NCBI RefSeq assembly: GCF_000966265.1
Contig: NZ_LANF01000011.1
Location: forward strand, 124,001 to 188,000
DNA: 64,000 bases
Reading direction: 5' to 3'
DNA from: Palaeococcus ferrophilus DSM 13482
GTDB taxonomy: Archaea; Methanobacteriota_B; Thermococci; Thermococcales; Thermococcaceae
Positions 1 to 8,800 of the stretch are shown piece by piece (position 1 is the stretch's first letter; each line of letters begins with the position of its first letter). Under the pieces are notes generated by a model. The model did no database searches and was not told where the DNA came from. It worked only from the letters and a program-made list of their open reading frames with translations. A program made the position numbers and the translations under genes.

Positions 1-87
1 GCTTTCATGGCCCTAAGTGGCCTGCTCCCCGTGATGGGAAGCACCATAAAAAACGTGGAAAGAAGAGGAAGCGTCCTCAGAACTTGA
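1..87 (+). CDS. 3' end of an unidentified CDS (partial)
   Basis: Frame 1 is open from the window edge to a TGA at 85-87 and gives 28 residues, with a mildly hydrophobic start ([12 protein letters not shown]) and a basic tail (RRGSVLRT). The end overlaps the stop codon of the convergent flavoprotein gene by a few bases, a packing seen elsewhere in this window. The piece is too short to identify. It could be the C-terminus of a membrane protein or a chance open frame. Confidence 0.35.
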   Translation, partial: AFMALSGLLPVMGSTIKNVERRGSVLRT

Positions 88-1402
88 GAACCCTTGCGAG
101 CACTATCAGCGGGTCCCAGACGGGCGCGAACGGCGGTGCGTACGCTAAATCCGTGAAGAAGACGTCCTTTGTGGTGAAGCCCGCCGCGATCATCGAGGCA
201 GCTGTGTCCACCCTCGGAAGGATTTCGCCACCGACCGCCTGCACGCCGAGCAGTCTGTTCGTCTCGTTGTCAACGACGCCTTTGAGCCATATCGTCCTTG
301 AGCCCGGATAGTAGTGGGGCTTCGTTCCGGCTTTTATGAATGCTGTCCTAACATCGTAGCCTTCCTTCATCGCCTCCGCCTCGGTGAGACCAGTCTTTCC
401 AATCTCGAGGTCGAGGAACTTGGTTATGCTCGTTCCAAGGACGCCCGGGAAGTGAATCTCCTTTCCCGCTATATTGCTTCCGGCCACGTAACCCATCTTG
501 TTTCCGGCTGGGGCGAGGGGCATCCACACGCGCCTTCCTGTTATGAAGTGCTTCGTCTCGGCGACGTCTCCCGCTGCGTAAACGTTCTCAACGCTCGTCT
601 GCATTTTATCGTTCGTCCAGATGGCACCGGTTTCTCCAATCCTGACGCCGAGCTCCCTTGCCATCTCGGTGTTCGGCTTTATTCCGGTCGCGACTATAAC
701 GAGGTCGGCCGGGTACTCGCCCGCGTCAGTTATTACCTTCTCGACCCTCTCTTTCCCTTCAATGCGGAGCGTGACCTCCTCGAGGCGGAGGTTGAGATTC
801 TCTCTTAGCTTTTCCTCCACTATGTCGGTTATCTCCTTGTCGAAGGTCTTCCTGAGAACCCTCTCACTCCTGCCAATGAGGGTGACATTCTTGCCCCTCT
901 CAACGAAGGCCTCGGCCATCTCGAGGGCTATGTAGCCCGTTCCGATAACGACCACGTTTTCAACGGGGTTCTTCTCCATGTACTCGGTTATCGCAACTGC
1001 ATCCGGTGGAAGGTCTGCGGTGAAGACACCCTCGAGGTGGCAGCCATCTATCGCCGGAACCTGCGGCGAGGCACCGTTCGCGAAGACGAGGTAGTCCCAC
1101 TCGTAACTCTTTTCCCCGTCTTCCTCCCTCACGCGAACGCGCCCCTGCTCGACCTCTATTACCTCCGCCTTCATGTGAAGGTCTATGCCCCTCTTTTTTA
1201 TGAAGACCTCCGGCGGATAGTGCATGAGCTTCTCCTTAGGAGAGAGGCCCTCGACGACGTAGGGAACGCCGCACGGGGCGTGGCTAACCCACTCCGTTGC
1301 CTCAAAAACCTTGACGTCCCACTCTGGCTTCAGCCTCTTGACGCGCGAAGCGGTGCTCATGCCGGCGGCGCCACCACCTATGATAACCACACTTTTCTTC
1401 AT
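77..1402 (-). CDS. CoA-disulfide reductase / NAD(P)H oxidase-type flavoprotein
   Basis: Single-cysteine pyridine-nucleotide-disulfide oxidoreductase of the CoADR/Nox family. Members reduce CoA disulfide, polysulfide or sulfur, or oxygen, with NAD(P)H. Visible are the N-terminal FAD-binding GGGAAG, the redox cysteine in SHAPCGVPY (Cys44 from the chosen start), a second Rossmann motif [14 protein letters not shown] for NAD(P)H, and the FAD-binding AAGDVAE. With the ATG at 1402 the protein is 441 aa, normal for the family; that ATG sits 4 nt behind GGTGATG, whereas a longer upstream reading has no ribosome site. Thermococcales homologues include the sulfur-reducing enzyme NSR and CoADR. Which substrate this copy prefers cannot be told from sequence. 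It appears monocistronic and converges on the partial gene at the window edge. Confidence 0.88.
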   Translation of the reverse strand: MKKSVVIIGGGAAGMSTASRVKRLKPEWDVKVFEATEWVSHAPCGVPYVVEGLSPKEKLMHYPPEVFIKKRGIDLHMKAEVIEVEQGRVRVREEDGEKSYEWDYLVFANGASPQVPAIDGCHLEGVFTADLPPDAVAITEYMEKNPVENVVVIGTGYIALEMAEAFVERGKNVTLIGRSERVLRKTFDKEITDIVEEKLRENLNLRLEEVTLRIEGKERVEKVITDAGEYPADLVIVATGIKPNTEMARELGVRIGETGAIWTNDKMQTSVENVYAAGDVAETKHFITGRRVWMPLAPAGNKMGYVAGSNIAGKEIHFPGVLGTSITKFLDLEIGKTGLTEAEAMKEGYDVRTAFIKAGTKPHYYPGSRTIWLKGVVDNETNRLLGVQAVGGEILPRVDTAASMIAAGFTTKDVFFTDLAYAPPFAPVWDPLIVLARVLKF

Positions 1403-1482
1403 CCCCATCACCGGGATGAGTTCTAAACCAAAGGTTAAAAAGGTTGGTGGGCAGAATCGGCCATCGGGAGAAAAAAACCCTA

Positions 1483-2643
1483 TCACTCCTTCTTGGAGAG
1501 GAAGTACCTCCTGCCCTTCACTTTGACCATGTGGTAAACTTCCCCCTCCCTAACCTCCATCGGTGGCTTTTCGAGCTCGTAGGTCTCGTAGGTCTCCATG
1601 TCCATGAGCTGAACCTCGTCCCTGGTGATACTCGTCACCATGGCCTCGCTCCTCTCGTGCTCCAATGTGTCTATCCCCTCGCGCTTGGCGGTCTTCCAGT
1701 CCTTCCTCTCGCTCCTGTGGGTCTCAAGGTTCGTGAGCTCCACACCCCTACCGTCGAGGGACTCAACACGATAAACTCTGCCGTTTCTGTCGCCCACTAT
1801 GTCCCCCTTTAGGAACTTGGGCAGCCTGACGCTGACGCTCGTTCTGTAGGTGTTCTTGCTCCTCATCCTGTCCTGGCCGATGAGGCGGTAGGCCTCGTTC
1901 ACCTCTCCCCCGTAGCGCTCCCTTATTGCCTGCGCGAGCTTTCTTGCCGAGGAGGTCGAGCCCATGTAGAAGTCAATGCCCTCTTCAAGCTCAACGGTGT
2001 CCTGGATGTAGCCCATCCTGTCGCGCTTCATTATCTCGTCAACCTTTTGCTGCACGAGGTTCGCTATCTCCTCACGCTCCCCCTTCGTCAGGGGCCTTCC
2101 CTCGGCCCTCACCTGGAGTATGGCCTCGAAGTAGCCTCCAAGGAACTTCGAGCAGCGGGGACAGACAGTCTGGCGGACGTAGACCGTTACCGCCTTCTCC
2201 TCATCGTGGAGTTCCCTCTGGAGCTCGTGGAGCCTCGCCTTGAGCCTCACGCGGTAGACCACTATCGCCGGGAAGTGCTCGATGTGCCACTCCTCCGGTT
2301 CGAACGCCACAACCGCCATCCCCACGGGCAGTTCATCCACTTCCTCAAGCTCCTCAGGGGAAAGAATTTCAACCTCCTTTACACGCTCGTCGAGGGTAAG
2401 GGACTCAAGGAGCGCGTTATCCGCGACCTCAAATATCAGTTCATCCAGCTCGTAGCTGTGCGGATCGACCCACACCCCGTTCCTCTTGTAGCTCCCGCAG
2501 TTCTGGCAGAGTTCGGTGTTGATTTCATCCTCCATGAGAAGTACGGGGTTCTCCTTCCTAAAGCACACCTGACAGAGCCCATCTATGAGCGGGCCGCCCT
2601 CACTCTCACTTATCCCGCACCTGTAGCAGAAGCGCTCACTCAT
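1483..2643 (-). CDS. NMD3-family ribosome export/maturation protein
   Basis: Archaeal homologue of eukaryotic NMD3, the adaptor of the large ribosomal subunit. In archaea it presumably acts in late 50S biogenesis or quality control. The N-terminus carries paired zinc knuckles: CYRC (Cys6/Cys9) with CQVC (Cys24/Cys27), and CQNC (Cys46/Cys49) with a later CPRC. A basic middle and a beta-rich C-terminal part follow, 386 aa in all. The ATG at 2643 is chosen because GGTGAG lies just upstream; an in-frame GTG three codons earlier overlaps that site. A TATA-like CTTTTAAACC at about 2672-2681 gives a very short leader. The TnpB element ends immediately upstream of this promoter, so the insertion spared it. 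Confidence 0.88.
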   Translation of the reverse strand: MSERFCYRCGISESEGGPLIDGLCQVCFRKENPVLLMEDEINTELCQNCGSYKRNGVWVDPHSYELDELIFEVADNALLESLTLDERVKEVEILSPEELEEVDELPVGMAVVAFEPEEWHIEHFPAIVVYRVRLKARLHELQRELHDEEKAVTVYVRQTVCPRCSKFLGGYFEAILQVRAEGRPLTKGEREEIANLVQQKVDEIMKRDRMGYIQDTVELEEGIDFYMGSTSSARKLAQAIRERYGGEVNEAYRLIGQDRMRSKNTYRTSVSVRLPKFLKGDIVGDRNGRVYRVESLDGRGVELTNLETHRSERKDWKTAKREGIDTLEHERSEAMVTSITRDEVQLMDMETYETYELEKPPMEVREGEVYHMVKVKGRRYFLSKKE

Positions 2644-2684
2644 TTCTCTCACCGGGAGAGAGTAAGGCTGGTGGTTTAAAAGTT

Positions 2685-2692
2685 TAGCCTCA
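2685..2692. repeat. 8-bp direct repeat, right flank of TnpB element
   Basis: TAGCCTCA here is identical to 4049-4056 on the other side of the tnpB element. It may be target or end microhomology rather than a duplication made by insertion. Confidence 0.5.
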
Positions 2693-4048
2693 CTGACCTC
2701 CTCCCCGCCGTGAGCGGCGAGGGTTCGGCTTAACCCCTTGCCATTGACGGGGAGGTTCGAGGCGTCTTCATCAGAACCCGAACTGAAACGGGTTCTTCGA
2801 ACCCCTCGGGGACGGTCTCGCCCCCATTACCCCTTCCTTGGGCGAACAAACCGCCCAAATTCGGGGTTATGGTTTTTACAGCCTTTTTCAAAATGTTAAA
2901 AGCACCAACAAGGTCTGAATTAAAGATAAGCCCCGTTGCGGGACACTTAAACAAACCCCGAACAAACCTCGCCCCCTCGTGGGGCTTCCCGCAAACAGGG
3001 CAAGTTTTCGAAGTGAAAGCCTCATCAACCACCAAAACCCGAATACCATACTCTTCAGCAACTTCCCTCAAGCGTTTGATGACGTAATTAAACCGCCAAA
3101 CGTGAGAGAGAAGATAATTCTGTTTTTTGCCCCTATCAGAGTTTCTCGCTATTCCCTTTGGATAACCAACAACAATTTTAGAAACTCCGAGAGGATACAG
3201 TTTTTCAACCGTTTGCCTAACGGCAGTGTTAATGTAGTGTTTGACTTGAAGCTTAGCCTTCTGGTGCATTCTTGAGAGTTTTCTACTCTTTTTAGCTCCG
3301 CTTTTGTTAAGCCTCGACTGGTAATTGGCTATCCGCTTCCGCCAGTAGAAGGCAATGCTTTTCAGCGGTCTTCCATTCACCAAGAAGCTCTCCCCGTTTT
3401 CAACGTAAACGGCCATTAAATTGTTCACTCCCAAGTCAATTCCAGCGGAGAGGTTGCCTGACGGCTGTCTTGGGAGTTCAACCCACTCTTGGCCATAAAG
3501 CCTCTCTTCCACCATGTAGGAAATGTGAGCATACCATTTCCGCTTTACGGGGTCGTAGGTTATTTCTAATCGCCCTTGCTTGCCCTTCAAGTGAATTCTC
3601 CCCTTGAATTGAACTTCCAGTCTCTTGAACTTTCCGAGGCCTTTGAGGATTAGTTTGTTACCCTCAATCTTGTATTGGTCGTTCCTGAGGACGATTAAGC
3701 CTCCTTCTTTGATGTAGTTCGGTGGTTTTGGTTTGAACCACTTGGGGAGTTCTCCGTTCCGTTTATTCCTGATGAGAGAGAAGAACGAACGCCAGCTTTC
3801 AGTGTTCTTTCTCGCTATTTGCTGGACTGTTGCGGAACCGATTTCAGCTTTAAACTCTTCATAAGCTATTTTCTCGGTTTTGAGGAAATCAACGGGCTTT
3901 CCCTCAAAGAATTCTTGCCTGCGAAGGTAGTTTACCCTGTTCCAGGCTTTGGAGCTGGTTAGGATTAACTCTTTGAGGGCTTTCTCTTGCTCTTTTGAAG
4001 GCTGAGCTTGAGGGTTACTGCTCGCTTCATTTTTCCTCGCTCTCAACA
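2693..4048 (-). mobile_element. Solitary TnpB (IS1341-type, IS200/IS605 family) element
   Basis: The element holds only a tnpB gene; no Y1 transposase TnpA is present. The 8-bp sequence TAGCCTCA occurs on both sides (2685-2692 and 4049-4056) and marks likely boundaries. The right end, beyond the tnpB stop, folds into hairpins as IS605 right ends do. Without TnpA it would need a TnpA supplied elsewhere to move. Boundaries are inferred, because IS605 insertion does not normally create target duplications. Confidence 0.6.
2703..2736 (-). other. Structured right end of the TnpB element (candidate omega/reRNA 3' part)
   Basis: Two hairpins are readable. One has stem GCCG/CGGC (2707-2710 with 2715-2718), extended by flanking C/G pairs. 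The other has stem GGGTT/AACCC (about 2721-2736) and covers the tnpB stop codon. In characterised IS605 elements the guide RNA of TnpB is made from exactly this 3' overlap of the gene and the right end, with the guide segment just outside the element. The position fits; transcription is not shown. Confidence 0.45.
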
Positions 4049-4049
4049 T
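2730..4049 (-). CDS. tnpB: TnpB RNA-guided nuclease-like protein
   Basis: IS605-family OrfB/TnpB, 439 aa, with an N-terminal helical/WED-type part and a C-terminal RuvC fold. RuvC-I is SAGIDLGVNN (Asp205). The canonical RuvC-II glutamate is absent: the strand reads KIVVGYPKGI with Gly295 at that place. Glu343, 48 residues on, directly precedes the TSKTCPVC zinc knuckle. RuvC-III is NSDLVGAFNI (Asp379). The zinc ribbon has Cys350, Cys353 and Cys369 but Thr372 where the fourth Cys is usual. The N-terminus (through about residue 17) is unlike the usual short TnpB start. It begins 4 nt after the upstream gene's stop with no clear ribosome site. Whether it is an active nuclease or a nuclease-dead regulator is open; see findings. 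Confidence 0.88.
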   Translation of the reverse strand: MLRARKNEASSNPQAQPSKEQEKALKELILTSSKAWNRVNYLRRQEFFEGKPVDFLKTEKIAYEEFKAEIGSATVQQIARKNTESWRSFFSLIRNKRNGELPKWFKPKPPNYIKEGGLIVLRNDQYKIEGNKLILKGLGKFKRLEVQFKGRIHLKGKQGRLEITYDPVKRKWYAHISYMVEERLYGQEWVELPRQPSGNLSAGIDLGVNNLMAVYVENGESFLVNGRPLKSIAFYWRKRIANYQSRLNKSGAKKSRKLSRMHQKAKLQVKHYINTAVRQTVEKLYPLGVSKIVVGYPKGIARNSDRGKKQNYLLSHVWRFNYVIKRLREVAEEYGIRVLVVDEAFTSKTCPVCGKPHEGARFVRGLFKCPATGLIFNSDLVGAFNILKKAVKTITPNLGGLFAQGRGNGGETVPEGFEEPVSVRVLMKTPRTSPSMARG

Positions 4050-4056
4050 AGCCTCA
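4049..4056. repeat. 8-bp direct repeat, left flank of TnpB element
   Basis: TAGCCTCA, identical to 2685-2692. It overlaps both the stop codon of the DUF424 gene and the first base of the tnpB start codon, so the element sits flush against the upstream gene. Confidence 0.5.
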
Positions 4057-4353
4057 GTACATCATCCTCGCGAGCTGGGCGTGGGGGACTCCGTCAATGC
4101 GGAGAACCCTCTCCGGGTCTATGTAGCCGAGCTCAACTGCCTTCTTCACGCACCTCTCCCCCGTGAGGTTGGCTATTGTGGCCTCTCCCAGGAGGGGGCC
4201 AAGGGCATCCTCATCAACTTTCTCGCCGCCGTAGAACCTCTCCTTCACCTCAAGCTTGAGCTCCCCCTCGCGAAACGTCTTCCCTAGGAGTTCCTCGTCG
4301 CATGCCGCCACAAGAACCTCTCCCTGCACCCTGTAGACCTTGACATATATCAT
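4054..4353 (-). CDS. DUF424 family protein
   Basis: Small archaeal protein of about 99 aa, recognisable as DUF424 from its start IYVKVYRV, the central GEATIANLTGERCV and the end VPHAQLARMMY. It has no known catalytic motif. The family is conserved in euryarchaea and often lies near translation or ribosome-related genes; here NMD3 would be its direct downstream neighbour if the TnpB insertion is removed. The ATG at 4353 is preferred over an upstream GTG because the latter lies inside the ribosome-binding region. Function unknown. Confidence 0.75.
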   Translation of the reverse strand: MIYVKVYRVQGEVLVAACDEELLGKTFREGELKLEVKERFYGGEKVDEDALGPLLGEATIANLTGERCVKKAVELGYIDPERVLRIDGVPHAQLARMMY

Positions 4354-4405
4354 TCCCTGCACCCATTAAAGCTCGGGAGAAGGGTTTAAAAAATTTGGGA
4401 GTGGC

Positions 4406-4819
4406 TCATGCCTTTCTGACGATCAGCTTAACGCCGTCCACATCCTCCACCAGAATATTATCCCCGGGCTTCAGCGGCTCCTTGCTGAGGGCGATCCATT
4501 TATCGCCTTCAAGCTCCACGAGGTAGTGCTCCTTGCCTATCTCCACCACCTTTCCCCTCTTCCCCTTAAGCTCGAAGGTGTACTTGTCCTTTCCTATGTC
4601 CCTGGTTTCCTTTCGGATGACGCGGGCGAAGAGGTAGTACGAGAGCACCGCGGCGATGAGGGCAACTAGGAAGGAGGGAAGGAATGGAACCCCAGCGGCC
4701 ATGAGAATCCCAAGGACGGCGAAGGCCACGCCTACTGGCGTTATGAATGCCGAAACCGCCATGTCCACCGCGATTACGAGGAGACCCAAAACTAAAAGAA
4801 GAATGGGGAGGTAGTCCAT
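4406..4819 (-). CDS. Short NfeD-family membrane protein (partner of slipin)
   Basis: 137-aa NfeD of the short class. Two or three hydrophobic helices in the first 70 residues are followed by a C-terminal OB-fold domain ([10 protein letters not shown] to GVKLIVRKA). It lacks the serine protease domain of long NfeD proteins. It is encoded 20 nt behind the slipin gene on the same strand, the conserved partnership of SPFH proteins with NfeD. The OB domain is thought to contact the stomatin partner at the membrane. Start ATG at 4819 follows GGTGATGGT. Confidence 0.85.
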   Translation of the reverse strand: MDYLPILLLVLGLLVIAVDMAVSAFITPVGVAFAVLGILMAAGVPFLPSFLVALIAAVLSYYLFARVIRKETRDIGKDKYTFELKGKRGKVVEIGKEHYLVELEGDKWIALSKEPLKPGDNILVEDVDGVKLIVRKA

Positions 4820-4839
4820 ACCATCACCACTTCACATTC

Positions 4840-5718
4840 TCACTCAGGACTTTTAGGTTTTTCCGAGGCTTTCTGGAGCATCTTGAGCAGCCCTATGAGG
4901 GACTCCGTGTCGTAGGGCACGATGAGGTTGCCCTGCTTTCCGAGCTCTGGAAGCCTCTCTATGTACTGGAGGGCAAGGTACTTCTCGTCCGCGAGGGAGA
5001 GCGCCTCAAGGACCTTCCTTATGGCCTCCGCCTGACCCTCCGCGACGAGTATCTGCCTCTGCTTCTCACCCTCTGCCTGGAGTATAGCAGCCTGCTTTTC
5101 ACCCTCGGCCTTCTTTATCTTGCTCTCCCTCTCCCCCTCAGCGAGGAGTATCATGGCCCTCTTCTCCCTCTCGGCCGTCATCTGCTTGGCCATCGCCTCC
5201 TGGATGTCCCTTGGTGGATCAATGCGCTGTATCTCGACGCGGGTTATCTTAACACCCCAGCGGTCGGTTATCTTGTCGAGCTCCTCGCGAAGCTTGGCGT
5301 TGATTATGTCCCTGCCGCTGAGCGTTTCATCAAGTTCCATCTCGCCTATTATTGCCCTGAGATTCGTCTGGGCGAGCTTGACGATGGCCATGAGGAAGTT
5401 GCTGACGTTGTAGGTCACCTTCACGGGATCCATGATCTGGTAGTACACCACGGCATCAACCGTAACGACGACGTTGTCCTTACATATGACCTCCTGGGGC
5501 GGGACGTCTATCACGTGCTCCCTCAGGTCAACCTTCTTAACGCGCTCCATAAAGGGAATTATGAAGTGTATTCCCGGATCAAGGAGCCTGTTGAACTTTC
5601 CGAGCCTCTCAACGAGCGCCTTCTCGTAGGGCCTGACTATTTTGACGCCCATCACGAGCATCAGCAGCAGGAAGAGCCCGAGTATTACAAGTACCGTTCC
5701 GAACACGGCTGCAGGCAT
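4840..5718 (-). CDS. Slipin / stomatin-like SPFH-domain protein
   Basis: Prokaryotic stomatin (slipin), 292 aa. One N-terminal membrane segment (about residues 5-26) is followed by KIVRPYEKALVERLGKF, the SPFH beta-sandwich, and a charged coiled coil containing AEGEKQAAILQAEGEKQ, the typical oligomerisation region. These proteins form ring-like scaffolds that organise membrane microdomains and bind proteolytic partners. The start ATG at 5718 lies behind GGGTGATGGTA. Together with the short NfeD downstream it forms a two-gene operon. Confidence 0.9.
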   Translation of the reverse strand: MPAAVFGTVLVILGLFLLLMLVMGVKIVRPYEKALVERLGKFNRLLDPGIHFIIPFMERVKKVDLREHVIDVPPQEVICKDNVVVTVDAVVYYQIMDPVKVTYNVSNFLMAIVKLAQTNLRAIIGEMELDETLSGRDIINAKLREELDKITDRWGVKITRVEIQRIDPPRDIQEAMAKQMTAEREKRAMILLAEGERESKIKKAEGEKQAAILQAEGEKQRQILVAEGQAEAIRKVLEALSLADEKYLALQYIERLPELGKQGNLIVPYDTESLIGLLKMLQKASEKPKSPE

Positions 5719-5840
5719 TACCATCACCCGTTGAAGTTTTCAATGGGGATGGGTCGTAATGGTTAATAAACTTTTCTGATGAATCATTGCGAAACACGTG
5801 AAGTTACTTCGAGAAAAGCCGAAAAGAAAAGGGGAAGGAG

Positions 5841-8800
5841 TCAGCTCAGGGCTTCGATGGCATCCTCAAGAACCCTGAGGGCCAGCTTCATGTGGATGTA
5901 GGCCTTCCTCAGGTACGGCACGGCCTGTATGTGTCCCTGGAGCGGGTGTCCGAACTGCCACGCCTGCTCGTAGTAGTCCCCGGCCATGTCCTTGTGCTTG
6001 AGGGCCTCGTTGAGGGTCTCATTGTCAACGCCGAGTTCGACGGCCTGCTCGTAGGTCTCGTTGAACTTCATGGCGTAGCGGTTGTAGAGCGTGTACCAGA
6101 CGACGTCCATCGTCCTTATTATGTCAGCGCTTGTCTTGTAGGTTATCGTCACCTCTGCATCTGAGTGGAACTCGACGGTTATGAAGACGTATTGAGCGTA
6201 GGTTCCCCTCTCGACGTAGTAGCCCACCACATCGGCACCCGTGACGTGTATGTAGTAGGCGTCAAGCGGCATGGTGACCATTACCGTAGCCCTGTCGCCG
6301 GTATCACCGGAGACTGTGAGGCTTATCTGGCCGTGGTAGCTCTCGAAGTTCGTTATATCGCCGCTTCCAAGGACGACGTCTGAGCTTGACGTTGTCACCA
6401 GCTCACTAGCGTTGTCAACCACTGTGTAGCCTAGCTCGCCCGAGAACGTTGCGTAGCCCTCCCTCATCACAGTCACGTCAAGGGAGTGCTCGCCAAGGTG
6501 GAGCATGTTCGCTTCCAGGTCGAGCTTGAGCTTTCCGTTCTCGTCCGTGAGGCCGTAGTAGTAGCCGTCAATGTAGACCTCTGCACCGGGCACAGGTGCC
6601 CCTGTGAGGGCGTCCTTGACGATTATGGTCGGTGAGTCACTTATCGGGACCTCGGTCTTCTCGAGACCAACGGCGAAGGACGAGCCACCGACTTTGACGA
6701 AGACTGGCACCTCTACGAATTCAGCCACGCCATCCTCGGAGTAGGGTTCGTTGAGGAGGAAGTCAACGAGACCGATGTTGACTCCAGGATAGACCTGCTC
6801 GTTGGCATCGAGTACAAGGGTGACGTTGGCCGTGGTTCCCGTCTCAAGATATGCCATGGGGTTGTAGGTCTGAAGGTAGCCGTCTCTGAGGGCGTACTTG
6901 GTGAGCATGAAGTCGGTCTGTCCGCTGGGCACGCTCCATCCGTAGACTTCTATGATGTAAACGCCGGGCTCTGGGTAAAGCAGTTCAAAGGTCTCCTCCG
7001 ATGTTGGGCCTATCTGGTCAGTGTAAACCGTGCCGTCCGGGCCTATAACGTACAGGTCGAGGTCTGCCTTGGTGTCTCCAGGGTTGCCTATGTCCACGTG
7101 GAAGAGCACCGTATTGTTCGGCACGGTGAACTCCTCCACGTACCAGCCACCATCGGCAACGTTCTTTATGCTGGCGTTGTATGGCCCAACGCCCGTCGTG
7201 AATACCGTTGCATTAATCGGAGCGTAGAGGTTCTTCACGGTGTAGTTGAAAATAACCGGGCCCGCGTTGTAGGGTACGTAGGGCACATCGCCCGTGCTCT
7301 CGACGCCGTAGAGTGTTACGTTGAAGTCAATGTCGGCGGGGAGAGGTGGAGCGTAAACATCCCATGTCCATGAGTTGAAGTAATTGTTTGAGGCGAATAT
7401 CTCCCAGATTCCTCCCTCAGGGTCGTAGATGTAGCGCCTGTCCCTCGGGCCTCCCATGTCCCAGTAGTAGCTACAGTTGTCGTAAGACGGCATGTCGGGG
7501 CCGACGGTTCCTATACCCATGTAGTATAGTCCATCAGGGTCCGTCACAAAGCTCACAACGTCGGCACCGTTCTCCTGGTAGACCTCGAGGTCAACGAGCT
7601 GTGCATCGCCTGGCACGTTGAAGAGAAGCCTGTTAACGTTGTAGTTGCCCTCCTCACCGGCTTTGAGGTGCAAGGTCTTGCTTATGGTGTAGTTGCTCTG
7701 CTGTGTAAACTCGTATGGCACGACTATGGTCACAGGTGCCCTCATGTCAGTTATCTTCGTGTTCGGGTCGTCACCGATTATCATTGCCTCGTGGACACCG
7801 GGAGAGAGGGTGATGTTAAAGTAGTAGGGTGTCGTGAAGAACACCACACTAACATCTCCCGCAGGCACCTCTACGGAGGTCTTTGCGATTCCGTTCATGA
7901 GCTCCGTGAGGTTGTCGTTCATGAATATGTACGGGGCGAGCTCTCCAGTAACCGTAAGGTCAAGCGTGATGTTCTGGTCTCCGGAGTTGTAAATCGTGAT
8001 GAAGCCTATGGGTTCGTTGTATTCACCCACCATGCCGAGTACACTGAGGTAGGAAATCATACCGCTCGTCACGTTGTACTCCCAGTCAACGGGGAAGTAC
8101 ATGTAGGGATATCCGTAGGGGTTATCTCCCGCCTGATAGTTCTCCCTTGCCTCACTGTCCCTCGCGTAATAGCCTGAATAGACAAGCGGGGACTCCTCGA
8201 CGGTGTCAAAGGTCTTAAGGACATCCCACGCCCCCGTGACGTTGAGGAAGCCGGCACCCGCGTCAATAACGCTCTGGTTGAGCGGGATTGCGCCCTCTAT
8301 GAGGGCATCCTTAACCATGTCAGGGGTTGGCCTGGTTCCGTAGGTGTCCTTGTAGGCCCCAATGAGGAGCGCGAGGGCACCGCCCACGTGCGGAGCCGCC
8401 ATTGAAGTGCCCGTCATGTACTGATAGGGAACCTCATTAACGAAGTAGAGTTCCTCAAGCGGCATAGCGGACATTATGTTTCCACCTGGGGCGACGAGCG
8501 TAGGCTTCATCTGGCCTACCTCGTTTGGACCGCGGGAGCTGAAGGTCGCCACAACGGCGTAATCGCTTATCTGGTCGAGCGGGAAGCCGGATATGGTGCT
8601 TATGTTGCAGGCATCACAGATGTACTGGTACTCGGGGGTGTTTATCACGTTGTCGTTGAGCCACTCCATCCTAAGCTTCTCAATAGCCGCTCCAACGGAG
8701 ATGGCGTTGAAGGCAACACTTGGAGAGCCAACGCTGTTTATGCCCGGGCCCTCGTTTCCAGCGGATATCGAGAATGGCACGTCGAACTGGTCGGCCACCC

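Noticed and set aside
4747-5766. Long frame on the plus strand opposite NfeD/slipin
   Set aside because: Antisense shadow of well-supported genes with typical high-GC frame openness; no ribosome site or family match.
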